NCBI GenBank assembly: GCA_050248955.1
Contig: JBFWRK010000014.1
Span: forward strand, 62,001 to 126,000
DNA length: 64,000 nt
Origin: JBFWRK01 sp050248955
GTDB taxonomy: Bacteria; Actinomycetota; Acidimicrobiia; Acidimicrobiales; Ilumatobacteraceae
Direction of reading: 5' to 3'
The notes under the pieces are model-generated. The model worked only from the letters and a program-made list of their open reading frames with translations, did not search any database and had not been told where the DNA came from. This document shows positions 1-8,572 of the stretch, in pieces (the first letter of the stretch is position 1; every line of letters begins with the position of its first letter). The translations under genes and the position numbers were made by a program.

Positions 1-993
1 CTCGTCGCAACGGCAGACGTGGTGATCGAGAACTACACACCGCGGGTGATGGGCAACTTCGGGCTCGACTACGAGTCGCTCAAGGTGATCAACCCGGACC
101 TGATCATGGTGTCGATGCCCGGGTTCGGTGGGTCCGGCGAATGTCGCGACTACGCCGCGTTCGCGTGGACGACCGAGCAGATGTCGACGATCTGTCATCT
201 CACCGGCTACGAGGGCGGCGGACCGCTGTTCACCGGGACGACCTGCGGAGATCCCCTCGCGGGTCTGATGGGCGCACTCGCGTTGCTCGCGGCGGTCAAC
301 CACCGGCGCCGAACCGGTTCCGGGCAGCACGTCGATCTGAGTCAGGTGGAGGCGTCGACGACCTTCGTCGGCGAGTTCCTGGTCGAGGCGCAGATCACGG
401 GCACCGATCCGACGCGGCACGGCAACGCGAACCGGTTCATGTCGCCGCACGGGATCTACCCGTGCCGAGACGACGGGTGGGTGGCGATCGCGTGCGAGGA
501 CGATGAGGCATGGAGCGTCCTGCGCGACGAACTGCTCACGCAAGGGGCGGAGGTCGCGGCCGGGCACTCCCTCGCCGAGCGTGTTGCAGTGGCGGACGAG
601 ATCGATGACACGATCGCGGCGTGGACCCGCCAACGCCGCGCGAACGACGTGATGCACGATCTCCAGCGCCGAGGCGTCGCGGCAGCGACGTTGATGGACG
701 GCCCGGCCCTGCTCGCCGATCCCCACCTTAGGGAGCGTGGCTACTTCCTGCTGCAGGACCGCGACGAGATCGGAACGAAGAGCCATCTGAAGCAGCCGTT
801 CCGCATGCGCGACGCGGTCCTGCCGGAGCCACGACGCACCGCGTACCTGGGCGAGCACAATCGCGAGGTGCTCAGCGGGATCCTCGGTCTGAGCGACGAC
901 GAGATCCAGGCGCTGGAACGGGATCAAGTCATCGGAACGTGGCCGGTCGATGTTCCCCGACCCGTCGAGGACGAGGTGACCGCCCCGTTCTGA
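1..993 (+). CDS. CaiB/BaiF (family III) CoA-transferase, truncated by window edge
   Basis: Family III acyl-CoA transferases move CoA between a donor thioester and a carboxylic acid. Only about 330 C-terminal residues are present; the frame is open from base 1, so the start lies upstream. Seen: VIENYTPRVMGNFGLDY near the left edge and GSGQHVDLSQVEAS, whose Asp aligns with the catalytic Asp of formyl-CoA transferase, so this copy looks active. It is followed 90 bp later on the same strand by an enoyl-CoA hydratase, probably in one operon. The acid substrate cannot be read from the sequence. Confidence 0.88.
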   Translation, partial: LVATADVVIENYTPRVMGNFGLDYESLKVINPDLIMVSMPGFGGSGECRDYAAFAWTTEQMSTICHLTGYEGGGPLFTGTTCGDPLAGLMGALALLAAVNHRRRTGSGQHVDLSQVEASTTFVGEFLVEAQITGTDPTRHGNANRFMSPHGIYPCRDDGWVAIACEDDEAWSVLRDELLTQGAEVAAGHSLAERVAVADEIDDTIAAWTRQRRANDVMHDLQRRGVAAATLMDGPALLADPHLRERGYFLLQDRDEIGTKSHLKQPFRMRDAVLPEPRRTAYLGEHNREVLSGILGLSDDEIQALERDQVIGTWPVDVPRPVEDEVTAPF

Positions 994-1069
994 GCGATCC
1001 GGCGTCGTCACACCATCGGCGCGGCACCCGCCGCGTCCACAAGGCCGGCCGACACCCGTGGGCCTTCAC

Positions 1070-1075
1070 AGGAGG
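1070..1075 (+). promoter_or_regulatory. Strong ribosome binding site that decides the hydratase start
   Basis: AGGAGG ends only 2 nt before the ATG at 1078 but 8 nt before the in-frame ATG at 1084. The normal spacing favours 1084 as the true start, giving an N-terminus of MSLVERERHGD. Confidence 0.7.
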
Positions 1076-1083
1076 AAATGGAA

Positions 1084-1842
1084 ATGTCATTGGTCGAGCG
1101 CGAACGACACGGCGACGTCGTCGTCATCCGGATGAACCGGCCCGAAAAGCTGAACGCGATGAACTCGCAGCTGCTCACGGAGCTGGCGGAGGCGTGGACG
1201 GACTTCCGCGACGATCCGTCCGCGAAGATCGGCGTCCTGGCGGCGAACGGGCGGGCGTTCTGCGCCGGTGAGGACCTCGTCGAGGCGGCCGAGCGCGGAA
1301 CACCCGGCTTCGCGCCTGGTCTACCGTACGACCCGTTCTGGAACCAGACGATCGACAAGCCGCTCATCGCGGCCGTCAACGGCTGGGCCATGGGCGGGGG
1401 TTTCATCCAGGCGTACTGCGCCGACCTCCGCGTCGCCAGCCGCAACGCCGTCTTCGAGATCTCCGAAGCGCGACACTGGCTGATCGGCGCCTATCGCTTC
1501 GGCTTCATGGACACGCTGCCATGGTCGATCGCAAGCGAGCTCTCTCTAGGGTTCCGGATGGAGGCAGCGCGAGCTCATCAGGTGGGCTTCGTCAACCGCC
1601 TCGTAGACGAGCCGGAGGACCTCATGCCGGAGGTGTTCTCGATGTGCGACCACCTGCTCAGCCTCCCGCCCGCGTCGCTCAAGAACACGCTCGAGATCGC
1701 GCGCCTGCTGCGCCCGAAGATCCCGGCTGAGGTGGAGGCGCGCGGGAACGAGCTGAAAGAGTCGGGCGGCGCCATCGGCGACGTGATGGAAGCGCGCCGG
1801 GCGTTCGCGGAGAAGCGCAAACCAGCCTTCCAGGGCTTCTGA
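1084..1842 (+). CDS. Enoyl-CoA hydratase/isomerase family protein
   Basis: Crotonase-fold enzyme of 252 aa, expected to hydrate or isomerise an enoyl-CoA. Seen: RMNRPEKLNAMN at the N-terminus, an FCAGEDL oxyanion-hole segment and GWAMGGGFIQAYCADLRV for the second oxyanion glycine. Glutamates occur at both positions matching the two catalytic Glu of rat hydratase (SEARHWL and SELSLGF), so hydratase chemistry is plausible. The C-terminus has the usual EARRAFAEKRKPAFQGF. The ATG at 1084 fits the ribosome site better than the one at 1078. The Ldh2-like gene begins 5 bp after the stop, implying co-transcription. Confidence 0.9.
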   Translation: MSLVERERHGDVVVIRMNRPEKLNAMNSQLLTELAEAWTDFRDDPSAKIGVLAANGRAFCAGEDLVEAAERGTPGFAPGLPYDPFWNQTIDKPLIAAVNGWAMGGGFIQAYCADLRVASRNAVFEISEARHWLIGAYRFGFMDTLPWSIASELSLGFRMEAARAHQVGFVNRLVDEPEDLMPEVFSMCDHLLSLPPASLKNTLEIARLLRPKIPAEVEARGNELKESGGAIGDVMEARRAFAEKRKPAFQGF

Positions 1843-1847
1843 CGTCG

Positions 1848-2951
1848 ATGACCGAAGGCGGTCACATCTCCGCGGGGACGACCCCCGAGTCGTTCGACGT
1901 CGCCACTGGCGGCCACGACTTGATCGAGTTGGGCGTCGATGCGACGCGTGCTGCGTTGCGTGCAGGCTTCGAGGTCGAGGGGATGACGCCGGCTGAGGCC
2001 GAGCGGGTCGCCGATGGGCTCGTGGATGCCGAGATGTGCGCCGTCCCGACGCACGGCCTGCTGCGCGTCCCGATGTACACGTCCGCGATCCGCGCCGGCA
2101 CCGTCCGGGTCAGCGCGCCGATCACCGTCGAGCGGACCGCACCCGGCGTCGCGATGATCGACGGTCACGGTGGGTACGGGTACCTGCCAACGTGGCTTGC
2201 GGTCGGCGAGGCGATTGGCGGAGCGGAGGAGTGCGGCATCGGCGTCGGCGCGGTGCGGCGGATCGGCGAGTTCGGGCGCGCCGCGTACTACGCAACCGAG
2301 GCCCGACGTCGCGGCTACGTCGCGATCGTGTGCCAGAACACCCTCCCGCTGATCGCAGCGCCCGGATCGTCGCGAGCGACGCACGGCAACAACCCTCTCG
2401 CGTTCACGGCCCCGGGATACGACGCACCCGTCTTCGACGCGGCGTTCACGCGTCGCTCCGGAGGTGAGCTCCGCCGGCGCGCGGTGCTGGGGATCCCCCT
2501 TCCCGACGAGTGGGAGTACATCGACGAGACGGGCGGCGTCACCACCGACCCGACGCGGGCGACCACCGTCGCGCAGCAGGCGGTCGGCGGGGCGAAGGGG
2601 TTCGGGATCGCGGTCCTCGTCGACCTCCTCGCAGGCGTCCTGAGCGGCGCCGCAAGCAGCATCGACGTCGCGCCGGGCGTGCCCGAGGTCGGGTCGTTCG
2701 TGCTGGCCATCGCTCCGGTCGCGTTCGGCACGACGGCCGAGCGTGTCGCGGAGCAACTCGGCGCCGCCGCCGCGGCCGTGCGCGACGGCGGCGGTCGCTG
2801 GCCGGGCGATCGTTCGCGCGCCGCTCGCGAGGAGTCGTCCTCACGCGGCACGATCCGCGTCCCGTCCCCGATCTTCGAGAACGCGTGCGAGGCGCTCGGT
2901 GAGACGTTCCGCGCAGCTGTGCACGTTCAGGACGTCACCGGGGCGGGGTGA
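1848..2951 (+). CDS. Ldh2-type malate/L-lactate dehydrogenase family oxidoreductase
   Basis: NAD(P)-dependent 2-hydroxyacid dehydrogenase fold (malate/L-lactate/ureidoglycolate type, unrelated to Rossmann-fold LDH). It has 367 aa, a normal length. Seen: PTHGLLR with His69 and Arg73 matching the family's S-H-G-x-x-R signature (Thr replaces Ser), NNPLAFTAPG in the centre and GGAKGFGIAVLVDLLAGVLSG in the C-terminal half. It starts 5 bp after the hydratase stop and probably oxidises a hydroxyacid made in the same route. The C-terminal 90 residues are rich in Arg and Ala. The end faces the convergent SDR at 3043 with no clear hairpin between them. Confidence 0.82.
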   Translation: MTEGGHISAGTTPESFDVATGGHDLIELGVDATRAALRAGFEVEGMTPAEAERVADGLVDAEMCAVPTHGLLRVPMYTSAIRAGTVRVSAPITVERTAPGVAMIDGHGGYGYLPTWLAVGEAIGGAEECGIGVGAVRRIGEFGRAAYYATEARRRGYVAIVCQNTLPLIAAPGSSRATHGNNPLAFTAPGYDAPVFDAAFTRRSGGELRRRAVLGIPLPDEWEYIDETGGVTTDPTRATTVAQQAVGGAKGFGIAVLVDLLAGVLSGAASSIDVAPGVPEVGSFVLAIAPVAFGTTAERVAEQLGAAAAAVRDGGGRWPGDRSRAAREESSSRGTIRVPSPIFENACEALGETFRAAVHVQDVTGAG

Positions 2952-3042
2952 CCGATGGCCGGCGATCGCACCGCCTTCGACCCGGTCCTCGAAGGTGTGC
3001 TCACTCGCCGCGCCGCACCGAGGCCGTCCCCACACACGGCGG

Positions 3043-3876
3043 TCAGGCGCTGAGCCAGCGCCCGATGCGATCGACGAGCTCGGTCCGTGACGACCGCGCC
3101 GTGGTGTACTCGCGCACCGCCGGGCCGGCGACGTGCACGATGCGACCGGTCACGTCGGCCGCCTCCTCCGACACCAGGAACGCGGCCACCCGCGCCACGT
3201 GGGCCGGGTCGAGGTCGAGCCCGGCGGACGCGCCGTCGCGGAAGCCGGCGTCGAGCAGGTCGGCGTTCATCCGAGTGCGAGCGCCCGGCGAGATCGCGTT
3301 CACGGTGATGCCGGCGTCGGCGCCCTCGCGAGCCGCCACCAGCGTCGCCGACCACACCGCCGCCTTGGCGACGCTGTACCCGATGCCACCGGCCAGGCGG
3401 GTGTCGAGCGCCACCTCCGAGACCGTGTTGACGACCCTCCCCCATCGCTGCTGCATCATGTGCGGGAACGCCGCGGCCATCGTCGCGAGCGTGCCGGTGA
3501 GGTGAACGGCGAGCAAGGCCTCGATCTCGGACGCGACGGGCGCTGCGACCGTGCCGCCACCGGCGGCGAAACCGGCGTTGTTGACGACGATGTCGATCCG
3601 GCCAAACTCGCCGAGGGCGCGCTCGACCACGGTGCGCCCACCGTCGAACGATGCGACGTCGGTGGGGTCGGCCACGGCCCGCCCCCCGGCGGCCACGATC
3701 TCGGCGACCACCTGCGCGGCGGGTGACGCATCGGCACCGGTTCCGTCGAGCGCCGCTCCGAGATCGTTCACCACCACGGACGCTCCGCGTCGCGCCAGCT
3801 CGAGTGCGTGGGCGCGGCCGATGCCGCGCCCCGCGCCGGTGACGACGGCGACGCGCCCGAGCAGTTCGGTGGGCAC
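3043..3876 (-). CDS. SDR family NAD(P)-dependent dehydrogenase (HSD17B4-like 3-hydroxyacyl-CoA type)
   Basis: Classical short-chain dehydrogenase of 277 aa. Seen: TGAGRGIG cofactor loop, then VVVNDLGAALDGTGADASPA, the insertion typical of the dehydrogenase domain of peroxisomal multifunctional enzyme 2; NNAGFA; catalytic Ser in VNTVSEV and Tyr/Lys in GYSVAKA. This subtype usually oxidises 3-hydroxyacyl-CoA, so a beta-oxidation role is inferred. The start chosen is GTG at 3876, the first start codon after the amidohydrolase stop 8 bp upstream. A paralogue with the same insertion lies at 26260. Confidence 0.82.
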   Translation of the reverse strand: MPTELLGRVAVVTGAGRGIGRAHALELARRGASVVVNDLGAALDGTGADASPAAQVVAEIVAAGGRAVADPTDVASFDGGRTVVERALGEFGRIDIVVNNAGFAAGGGTVAAPVASEIEALLAVHLTGTLATMAAAFPHMMQQRWGRVVNTVSEVALDTRLAGGIGYSVAKAAVWSATLVAAREGADAGITVNAISPGARTRMNADLLDAGFRDGASAGLDLDPAHVARVAAFLVSEEAADVTGRIVHVAGPAVREYTTARSSRTELVDRIGRWLSA

Positions 3877-3884
3877 GGAGCGAG

Positions 3885-5009
3885 TCAGCTCGGCGGCGCC
3901 GACACGTGCGGGAAGAGCTCCTCGAACGCACCGCGGGTGATGCGGTGCCGCACCTCGGCCGGTTGGTCGTCGAACAGCTCGTGCAGGGTCTTCTGCGAGT
4001 GGCCGAACGTACCCTCGGCGTGTGGGTAGTCGCTGCCCCACATCACGTTGTTGTAGCCCATCGCCGTCATCGCGGCCGTTGCCGTCTCGTCGTGCTGAAA
4101 GCTGCAGTAGATGTGCTCGTACAGGTACTCCTTCGGGAGCCGTCGCAGCTGCGGCTCGACGAACATGTAGTGCTGGCGGTAGCCCTCGTTCATGCGGTCG
4201 CCCACCTGTGGCACCCACGTCGCTCCGCCTTCGGAGATCAGCACCTTGAGCCCGGGACAGCGGTCGAACACGCCGGCGGACACCAGCATCATGGCCACGA
4301 ACTGACCGCCGTAGGTGGTGTTCGCGTAGTTGAGCACCGCCCCGCCGCGGCCCCGGAACGCCCTCGCCTGGTCGCCGCCATCGGTGCCGATGTGGAAGCC
4401 GACCACCATGCCGGCCTCCTCCGCTGCCGCCCACAGCGGATCCCAGGACTCGCCGTTGTAGTTCTGCGTGCCCGGCGGGTGACCGGTGGGCAGGCTGACG
4501 AGATGCAGGCCGAGGTCGGCGGCGTGCTGCAGCTCCGCGACGGCGTCGGGGACGTCGAGCATCGGCATCAACGCCGCGGGGACGAGGCGATCAGGCGCGA
4601 AGCCCTGCACCTCACTGGCCAGCCATTCGTTCTCGGCATGGGCGGCCTCGCGAATCAGCTGCGGATCCTCGATGAGGCTGCACCACAGTCCGATCGACTG
4701 GTACACGACCTCACCCCATATGCCTTCCTGATCGAGATCGATCATGCGCAGCTTGAGGTCGCGCGACCCCGGCGGTCGCTGCGAGATCTCCGCGATCGTC
4801 TCGCCCGTCGTGCCCTTGCGGGTCATGATCTTCGGCAGCGGCCGCGTGAAGCTCTTGCCATCGACCGTCACCAGCTCTTCGCTGTCGGAGATGCGCTCCG
4901 TCTTGGGCATCCGGTCGGCCTGCTTCTTCGGCATGATCTGGTGCCACAGATCGTCGGGCTCGAGCAGATGGGAGTCTCCGGAGTGGGCCCAGATCTTGTT
5001 CTCGTCCAT
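3885..5009 (-). CDS. Amidohydrolase family 2 (ACMSD/LigW-type TIM barrel)
   Basis: Metal-dependent TIM-barrel hydrolase or decarboxylase of 374 aa. Seen: HSGDSHLLEPDDLW at the N-terminus (the D-x-H metal motif plus Glu), GFHIGTDGG in mid-barrel and GSDYPHAEGTFGHS near the C-terminus with the metal or catalytic Asp. Relatives decarboxylate or hydrolyse ring-derived acids; here the reaction is not known. ATG at 5009 is chosen because a TACGAT -10 box lies 6 nt upstream, which suggests a leaderless mRNA. The convergent-operon SDR follows after 8 bp. Two more members lie at 39636 and 47962. Confidence 0.85.
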   Translation of the reverse strand: MDENKIWAHSGDSHLLEPDDLWHQIMPKKQADRMPKTERISDSEELVTVDGKSFTRPLPKIMTRKGTTGETIAEISQRPPGSRDLKLRMIDLDQEGIWGEVVYQSIGLWCSLIEDPQLIREAAHAENEWLASEVQGFAPDRLVPAALMPMLDVPDAVAELQHAADLGLHLVSLPTGHPPGTQNYNGESWDPLWAAAEEAGMVVGFHIGTDGGDQARAFRGRGGAVLNYANTTYGGQFVAMMLVSAGVFDRCPGLKVLISEGGATWVPQVGDRMNEGYRQHYMFVEPQLRRLPKEYLYEHIYCSFQHDETATAAMTAMGYNNVMWGSDYPHAEGTFGHSQKTLHELFDDQPAEVRHRITRGAFEELFPHVSAPPS

Positions 5010-5015
5010 CGCCGC

Positions 5016-5021
5016 ATCGTA
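5016..5021 (-). promoter_or_regulatory. -10 box of a probable leaderless promoter
   Basis: On the minus strand TACGAT is followed by 6 nt and then ATG at 5009. There is no ribosome site upstream. The same geometry recurs at several other starts in the window. Confidence 0.5.
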
Positions 5022-5051
5022 AGTGCGGGCGCGAGATGAGTGAACCCTTCT

Positions 5052-5074
5052 GCCCCGGAACGCCGTTCCGGGGC
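5052..5074. repeat. Perfect inverted repeat between divergent genes
   Basis: Arms GCCCCGGAAC and GTTCCGGGGC of 10 bp each are separated by GCC. It lies between the divergent amidohydrolase and DUF35 genes, where a terminator makes little sense. An operator is possible, but no second copy was seen. Confidence 0.5.
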
Positions 5075-5131
5075 TCCCCTCGAACCGCGGCTCGCCCTCA
5101 CGCACGGCCGGATGTCATGATCCTTCCCACA

Positions 5132-5593
5132 ATGAGTGCAATCAGTGGCCCGATCTCAGACGACGAGCTCGTCGCGATGTTCGCCCACCTCGGGATCGAC
5201 CGCGACAGCGCGGCCCACTTCCGTGGCCGGCTCGACCACCGGTTGCTCGTGAACCGCTGCGCCGACTGCGGCGTGTTCCACCACCCGTCGCGGCCCGTGT
5301 GCCCACGCTGCTGGTCGTCGGCGGTCGTACCCACCGAGGTCGCAGGCACCGGAACGATCCACCTGCTGACGTTCCTGCACCAGGGTCCGCCTGCCCCGGG
5401 GGTCGACTACAGCACGCCGTACCCGTTGGTCACGGTGGAGCTCGACGAGCAGGTCGGCCTCCGTTTCACCGCCACGGTCGTCGGCTCGCCGAACGAGTCG
5501 ATCGCGATCGGCGAGCGGGTCGAGCTGCGGTGGATCGAGCGTGCGGGTGTGCCCGTGCCCGCCTTCGCACTCGTCGGGAGCACGGCCTCGTGA
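5132..5593 (+). CDS. DUF35 protein: zinc ribbon plus OB-fold, acyl-CoA-associated
   Basis: A protein of 153 aa. Seen: a four-cysteine zinc ribbon, CADCGVFHHPSRPVCPRC, at about residues 47-64, then a beta-rich OB-fold region. DUF35 proteins partner thiolase-fold enzymes; in steroid degradation the DUF35 part of ChsH2 binds the aldolase Ltp2. Here the stop overlaps the GTG of a thiolase-fold gene by 3 nt, so the two are almost certainly made together. ATG 5132 is preferred; an in-frame ATG at 5117 would add five residues. Substrate unknown. Confidence 0.82.
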   Translation: MSAISGPISDDELVAMFAHLGIDRDSAAHFRGRLDHRLLVNRCADCGVFHHPSRPVCPRCWSSAVVPTEVAGTGTIHLLTFLHQGPPAPGVDYSTPYPLVTVELDEQVGLRFTATVVGSPNESIAIGERVELRWIERAGVPVPAFALVGSTAS

Positions 5594-6762
5594 CGTCGTC
5601 ACGGAACCCTCTCAAGGACCGGGTGGCCTTCGCCGGCGCCGCGTCCACCGGATTCACGCCGCACAACACCGAACGATCGCAGGCCTCGCTCGCCGCCGAG
5701 GCGTGCATCGAGGTCATGCGGCAGTGCGGGCTGACGGCTGCCGATGTCGACGGCATCTGCGGCTCCGTGCCGTCGGCACCCGACGTCCAGAACATGCTGG
5801 GCATCCCGGAGGTGACCTGGTTCGCGAACCCGATGATCCCGTTCGTCAATCACGTCGCGGCCGCGGTCGGCGCCGTCCACAGCGGGCTGTGCGACGTGGT
5901 GCTGGCGTACCACGCCGCCTACCGCCTGCCGTGGAACACCATGTCATCGTTGCGCGATCCGTTCCGCCGGGTCGGCGCGATGGGCCCGCAGTTGGCGGGC
6001 AACCCCGACACCGTGTTCGGCGCCATCGGCTACACCGCGTGGGCTTCGCGGTACATGCACGAGTTCGGGGCGCCGAAGGAGCACTTCGGCTACGTCGCGC
6101 TGAACGACCGGTCGAACGCCGCCGACAACCCCCTCGCCGCGATGCGCGACCCGTTGACGATGGACGACTACCTGTCCTCGCGCATGATCCGGTGGCCGCT
6201 GTGCCTCCTCGACATGGACGTGCCGGTCGACGGTGCCGACGCGTTCATCATCACCACCGCCGAGCGGGCGCGCGACATGCGTCTGCCACCGGTGCTGGTC
6301 AACGCCTGCGTCCTCGGCATGGTCGACGTCAACAGCGAGGAGCAGACGCCCTCGCTGCGTCATCACGGTCAGCAGGTGGTGGTCGACACCCTCAAGGCGA
6401 AGGGCGACTTCTGGATCGACGGTGCCGATGTGTACTTCCCGTACGACGGCTTCACCCCGATCACGCTCAACTGGATCGAGAACACCGGCTACTGCGGCCC
6501 GGGCGAAGCGGGATCGTTCATCGAGTCGAACTGGGACGCGGAGCGCAACCGGATCATGATCGGGGGGCGGGTGCCCGTGAACCCGCACGGTGGCGCCCTG
6601 TCCGAGGGCGGAACGCAGGGTTCCGGTCACATCCGCGAGGCCGTCCACCAGCTCCAGGGCCTCGCCGGCCCGCGGCAGGTCGCCGGTGCCAGGACCGCGC
6701 TGCTCACGTTGGGCGGCTTCTTCTTCAACGCCCAGGGGCTGAGCCTGCGCGCCGATGGGTGA
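5590..6762 (+). CDS. Thiolase-fold (SCP-x/Ltp2-like) acyl-CoA lyase or acetyltransferase
   Basis: Thiolase-superfamily protein of 390 aa. Seen: RVAFAGAASTGF at the N-terminus, AEACIEVMRQCGLTAADVDG, and a C-terminal NPHGGALSEGGTQGSGHIRE block in place of the GHPxGxxG motif of true thiolases. This pattern and the adjacent DUF35 partner favour an Ltp2-like retro-aldol lyase that removes a side-chain unit over a classic thiolase, but sequence alone does not settle it. GTG 5590 overlaps the DUF35 stop. The downstream Nudix gene overlaps by 8 nt, so three genes form one unit. Confidence 0.8.
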   Translation: MTSSRNPLKDRVAFAGAASTGFTPHNTERSQASLAAEACIEVMRQCGLTAADVDGICGSVPSAPDVQNMLGIPEVTWFANPMIPFVNHVAAAVGAVHSGLCDVVLAYHAAYRLPWNTMSSLRDPFRRVGAMGPQLAGNPDTVFGAIGYTAWASRYMHEFGAPKEHFGYVALNDRSNAADNPLAAMRDPLTMDDYLSSRMIRWPLCLLDMDVPVDGADAFIITTAERARDMRLPPVLVNACVLGMVDVNSEEQTPSLRHHGQQVVVDTLKAKGDFWIDGADVYFPYDGFTPITLNWIENTGYCGPGEAGSFIESNWDAERNRIMIGGRVPVNPHGGALSEGGTQGSGHIREAVHQLQGLAGPRQVAGARTALLTLGGFFFNAQGLSLRADG

Positions 6763-7426
6763 CGTGGTGACGGCCCCGGGCAGCTCGGACACGATCACGG
6801 TCGCGGACGTCGTCGACGCCTGCGCCTCGCTCCCCGAACCGGTCTGGCGGCGCATCGTCCCGGACCACCCGCGACCCCGACGTGCCGCGACGTTGGTGCC
6901 GATCGTGGACATCGACGGGCACGCCGCGGTGGTCGTCACCAAGCGAGCCGGATCGCTCGACCACGGCGGCGACTGGGTGTTCCCCGGCGGCCAGGTGGAC
7001 GACGACGACGCATCCCACCGCGACGCCGCGCGGCGCGAGGCCGCGGAGGAGCTCGGTGTCGACGAGCACCACATCGAGGTCGTCGGCCAGCTCACCACCT
7101 ACGGGCCGATCGTGTCGGGCTACGTGATCGAGGTCTACGTCGGTCTGCTCGATCCGACTGCGAGGCTGGCTCCCCCGCCCGGCGAGGTCGCCGAGGTGGC
7201 AGTCGTCCGGATCGCCCATCTGCTCGACGCGGACACGCATCGTCGAGCACCCGCGAACATCGAGCGCCGGGCGCGGTTGGCCGAGGCCGAGCTCCTGGGG
7301 TTCACGCCCGACCTCAGCGACCTGCGCCACTACCGCGTGCGCGACGACGAGCACCTCTGGGGCCTGCAGGCCGACATCATCTTCGAGCTCCTCCGGCACC
7401 TCACCGGCGGAACCCACGACTTCTGA
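6755..7426 (+). CDS. Nudix hydrolase, probable CoA diphosphatase type
   Basis: A protein of 223 aa. Seen: TKRAGSLDHGGDWVFPGG followed by REAAEELGV. The gap between the Gly-Gly and the REUXEE core is one residue longer than in the general Nudix box, as in CoA pyrophosphatases, and the preceding segment resembles the NuCoA motif. Cleavage of CoA or an acyl-CoA is inferred. It overlaps the thiolase-fold gene by 8 nt, which fits a role in clearing stalled thioesters. The next gene starts 9 bp downstream. Confidence 0.75.
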   Translation: MGDVVTAPGSSDTITVADVVDACASLPEPVWRRIVPDHPRPRRAATLVPIVDIDGHAAVVVTKRAGSLDHGGDWVFPGGQVDDDDASHRDAARREAAEELGVDEHHIEVVGQLTTYGPIVSGYVIEVYVGLLDPTARLAPPPGEVAEVAVVRIAHLLDADTHRRAPANIERRARLAEAELLGFTPDLSDLRHYRVRDDEHLWGLQADIIFELLRHLTGGTHDF

Positions 7427-7435
7427 AGGAGCACC

Positions 7436-8572
7436 ATGTCCGGCGCACACACCATGTCGTTCGATCCGATCACGGTCGAGGAGGCCGGGATCGACCCGGC
7501 GCGGCTCGACGTCTTCCTCCGCCGCGTGCGGCTCGAGGTCGAGCAGGGTGCGCTGCCGACGGCGCAGGTCGCCGTCGCTCGGCACGGGCGGCTCGTGGTG
7601 TCGGAGACCTACGGTGACATCGACCCCGCTCGCAAGTTCATCCTGCAGTCGGTCGGGCGCACGGTCGTCGCCGGAGCGATCTGGAAGCTGCTCGGCGAAG
7701 GGCTGATCGCGCTCGACGAGCGGGTGGGCGACATCGTGCCCGAGTTCGCCACGAACGGGAAGGAGGTGGTGACCGTCGAGCAGGTGCTCACGCACACCGG
7801 CGGGTTCCCGTTCGCCCCGCTCGGCTACCCGAAGATGCTCGAACGATCGAAGCGACTCGAGGCGTTCGGCAAGTGGCGGCTCGACTGGGAGCCGGGCACG
7901 CGTCTGCAGTTCCACCTGACGAGCGCAGCATGGGTGATCGCCGAGCTGATCGAGCGCCGCACCGGGCTCCCCTTCGCCGACTACCTCCGACAGGAGATCG
8001 TCGAGCCGCTCGGGCTGGGCTTCGTGCTGCCCGTCGCCGAGGACCAGTTCGATGAGATCGTGGCGGTGCCGATCGCGATCGACCGCACGAGCGACGACCA
8101 GGAGGTCGACCCGTGGGGCCCCTGGTACCTCGCCAACGCGCCGGTGTTGGCCGGCGGGGAGCCCAGTCACTCGATCGTCGGCAACGCGGCCGACGTCGCG
8201 TTGTTCCTCCAGGCGCTGTACCACTCCGGCCTCTGGGCGGACGGTGTGGTGGACGACGCCATCACGCCCCGTGTCTCACGTCCGGTCGACGGCGAGAAGC
8301 TCTACGGCGGCAGCCCCGAGATCGCGAACATCGGTCTGTTCTGCACGGTCAGCGGCGAGTACGGGGGCAGCTGGACGCCGCGCACGGGGTCGCCGCGCAC
8401 CTTCGGGCACGGCGGCGCGCCGTGCCAGCTCGCGTTCATGGACCCTGACGCCGGCACGTCGTTCGCGTTCCTCACCAACGGGTACCCGCTCGCGGGCTAC
8501 GACTACAGCGCGGTCGGCAAGAACCGGATCACCAACCTCGGCAACCTGGGCAACGACCTCGTCAGAGCGTGA
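7436..8572 (+). CDS. Serine hydrolase family (beta-lactamase class C fold) with altered catalytic motifs
   Basis: A protein of 378 aa with the DD-peptidase/esterase fold (PF00144-like). The usual S-x-x-K reads SVGR, so the catalytic Lys is Arg, and the YxN triad position reads HLT. The third motif, GHGG before CQLAFMD, is kept, as are VEQVLTHTGGFP and WEPGTRLQFH. Family members are esterases or peptidases; this copy may be inactive or use a different mechanism. No signal peptide is seen, so it is probably cytoplasmic. RBS GGAG precedes ATG 7436. Its 3' end overlaps that of the convergent ligase by 11 bp. Confidence 0.75.
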   Translation: MSGAHTMSFDPITVEEAGIDPARLDVFLRRVRLEVEQGALPTAQVAVARHGRLVVSETYGDIDPARKFILQSVGRTVVAGAIWKLLGEGLIALDERVGDIVPEFATNGKEVVTVEQVLTHTGGFPFAPLGYPKMLERSKRLEAFGKWRLDWEPGTRLQFHLTSAAWVIAELIERRTGLPFADYLRQEIVEPLGLGFVLPVAEDQFDEIVAVPIAIDRTSDDQEVDPWGPWYLANAPVLAGGEPSHSIVGNAADVALFLQALYHSGLWADGVVDDAITPRVSRPVDGEKLYGGSPEIANIGLFCTVSGEYGGSWTPRTGSPRTFGHGGAPCQLAFMDPDAGTSFAFLTNGYPLAGYDYSAVGKNRITNLGNLGNDLVRA

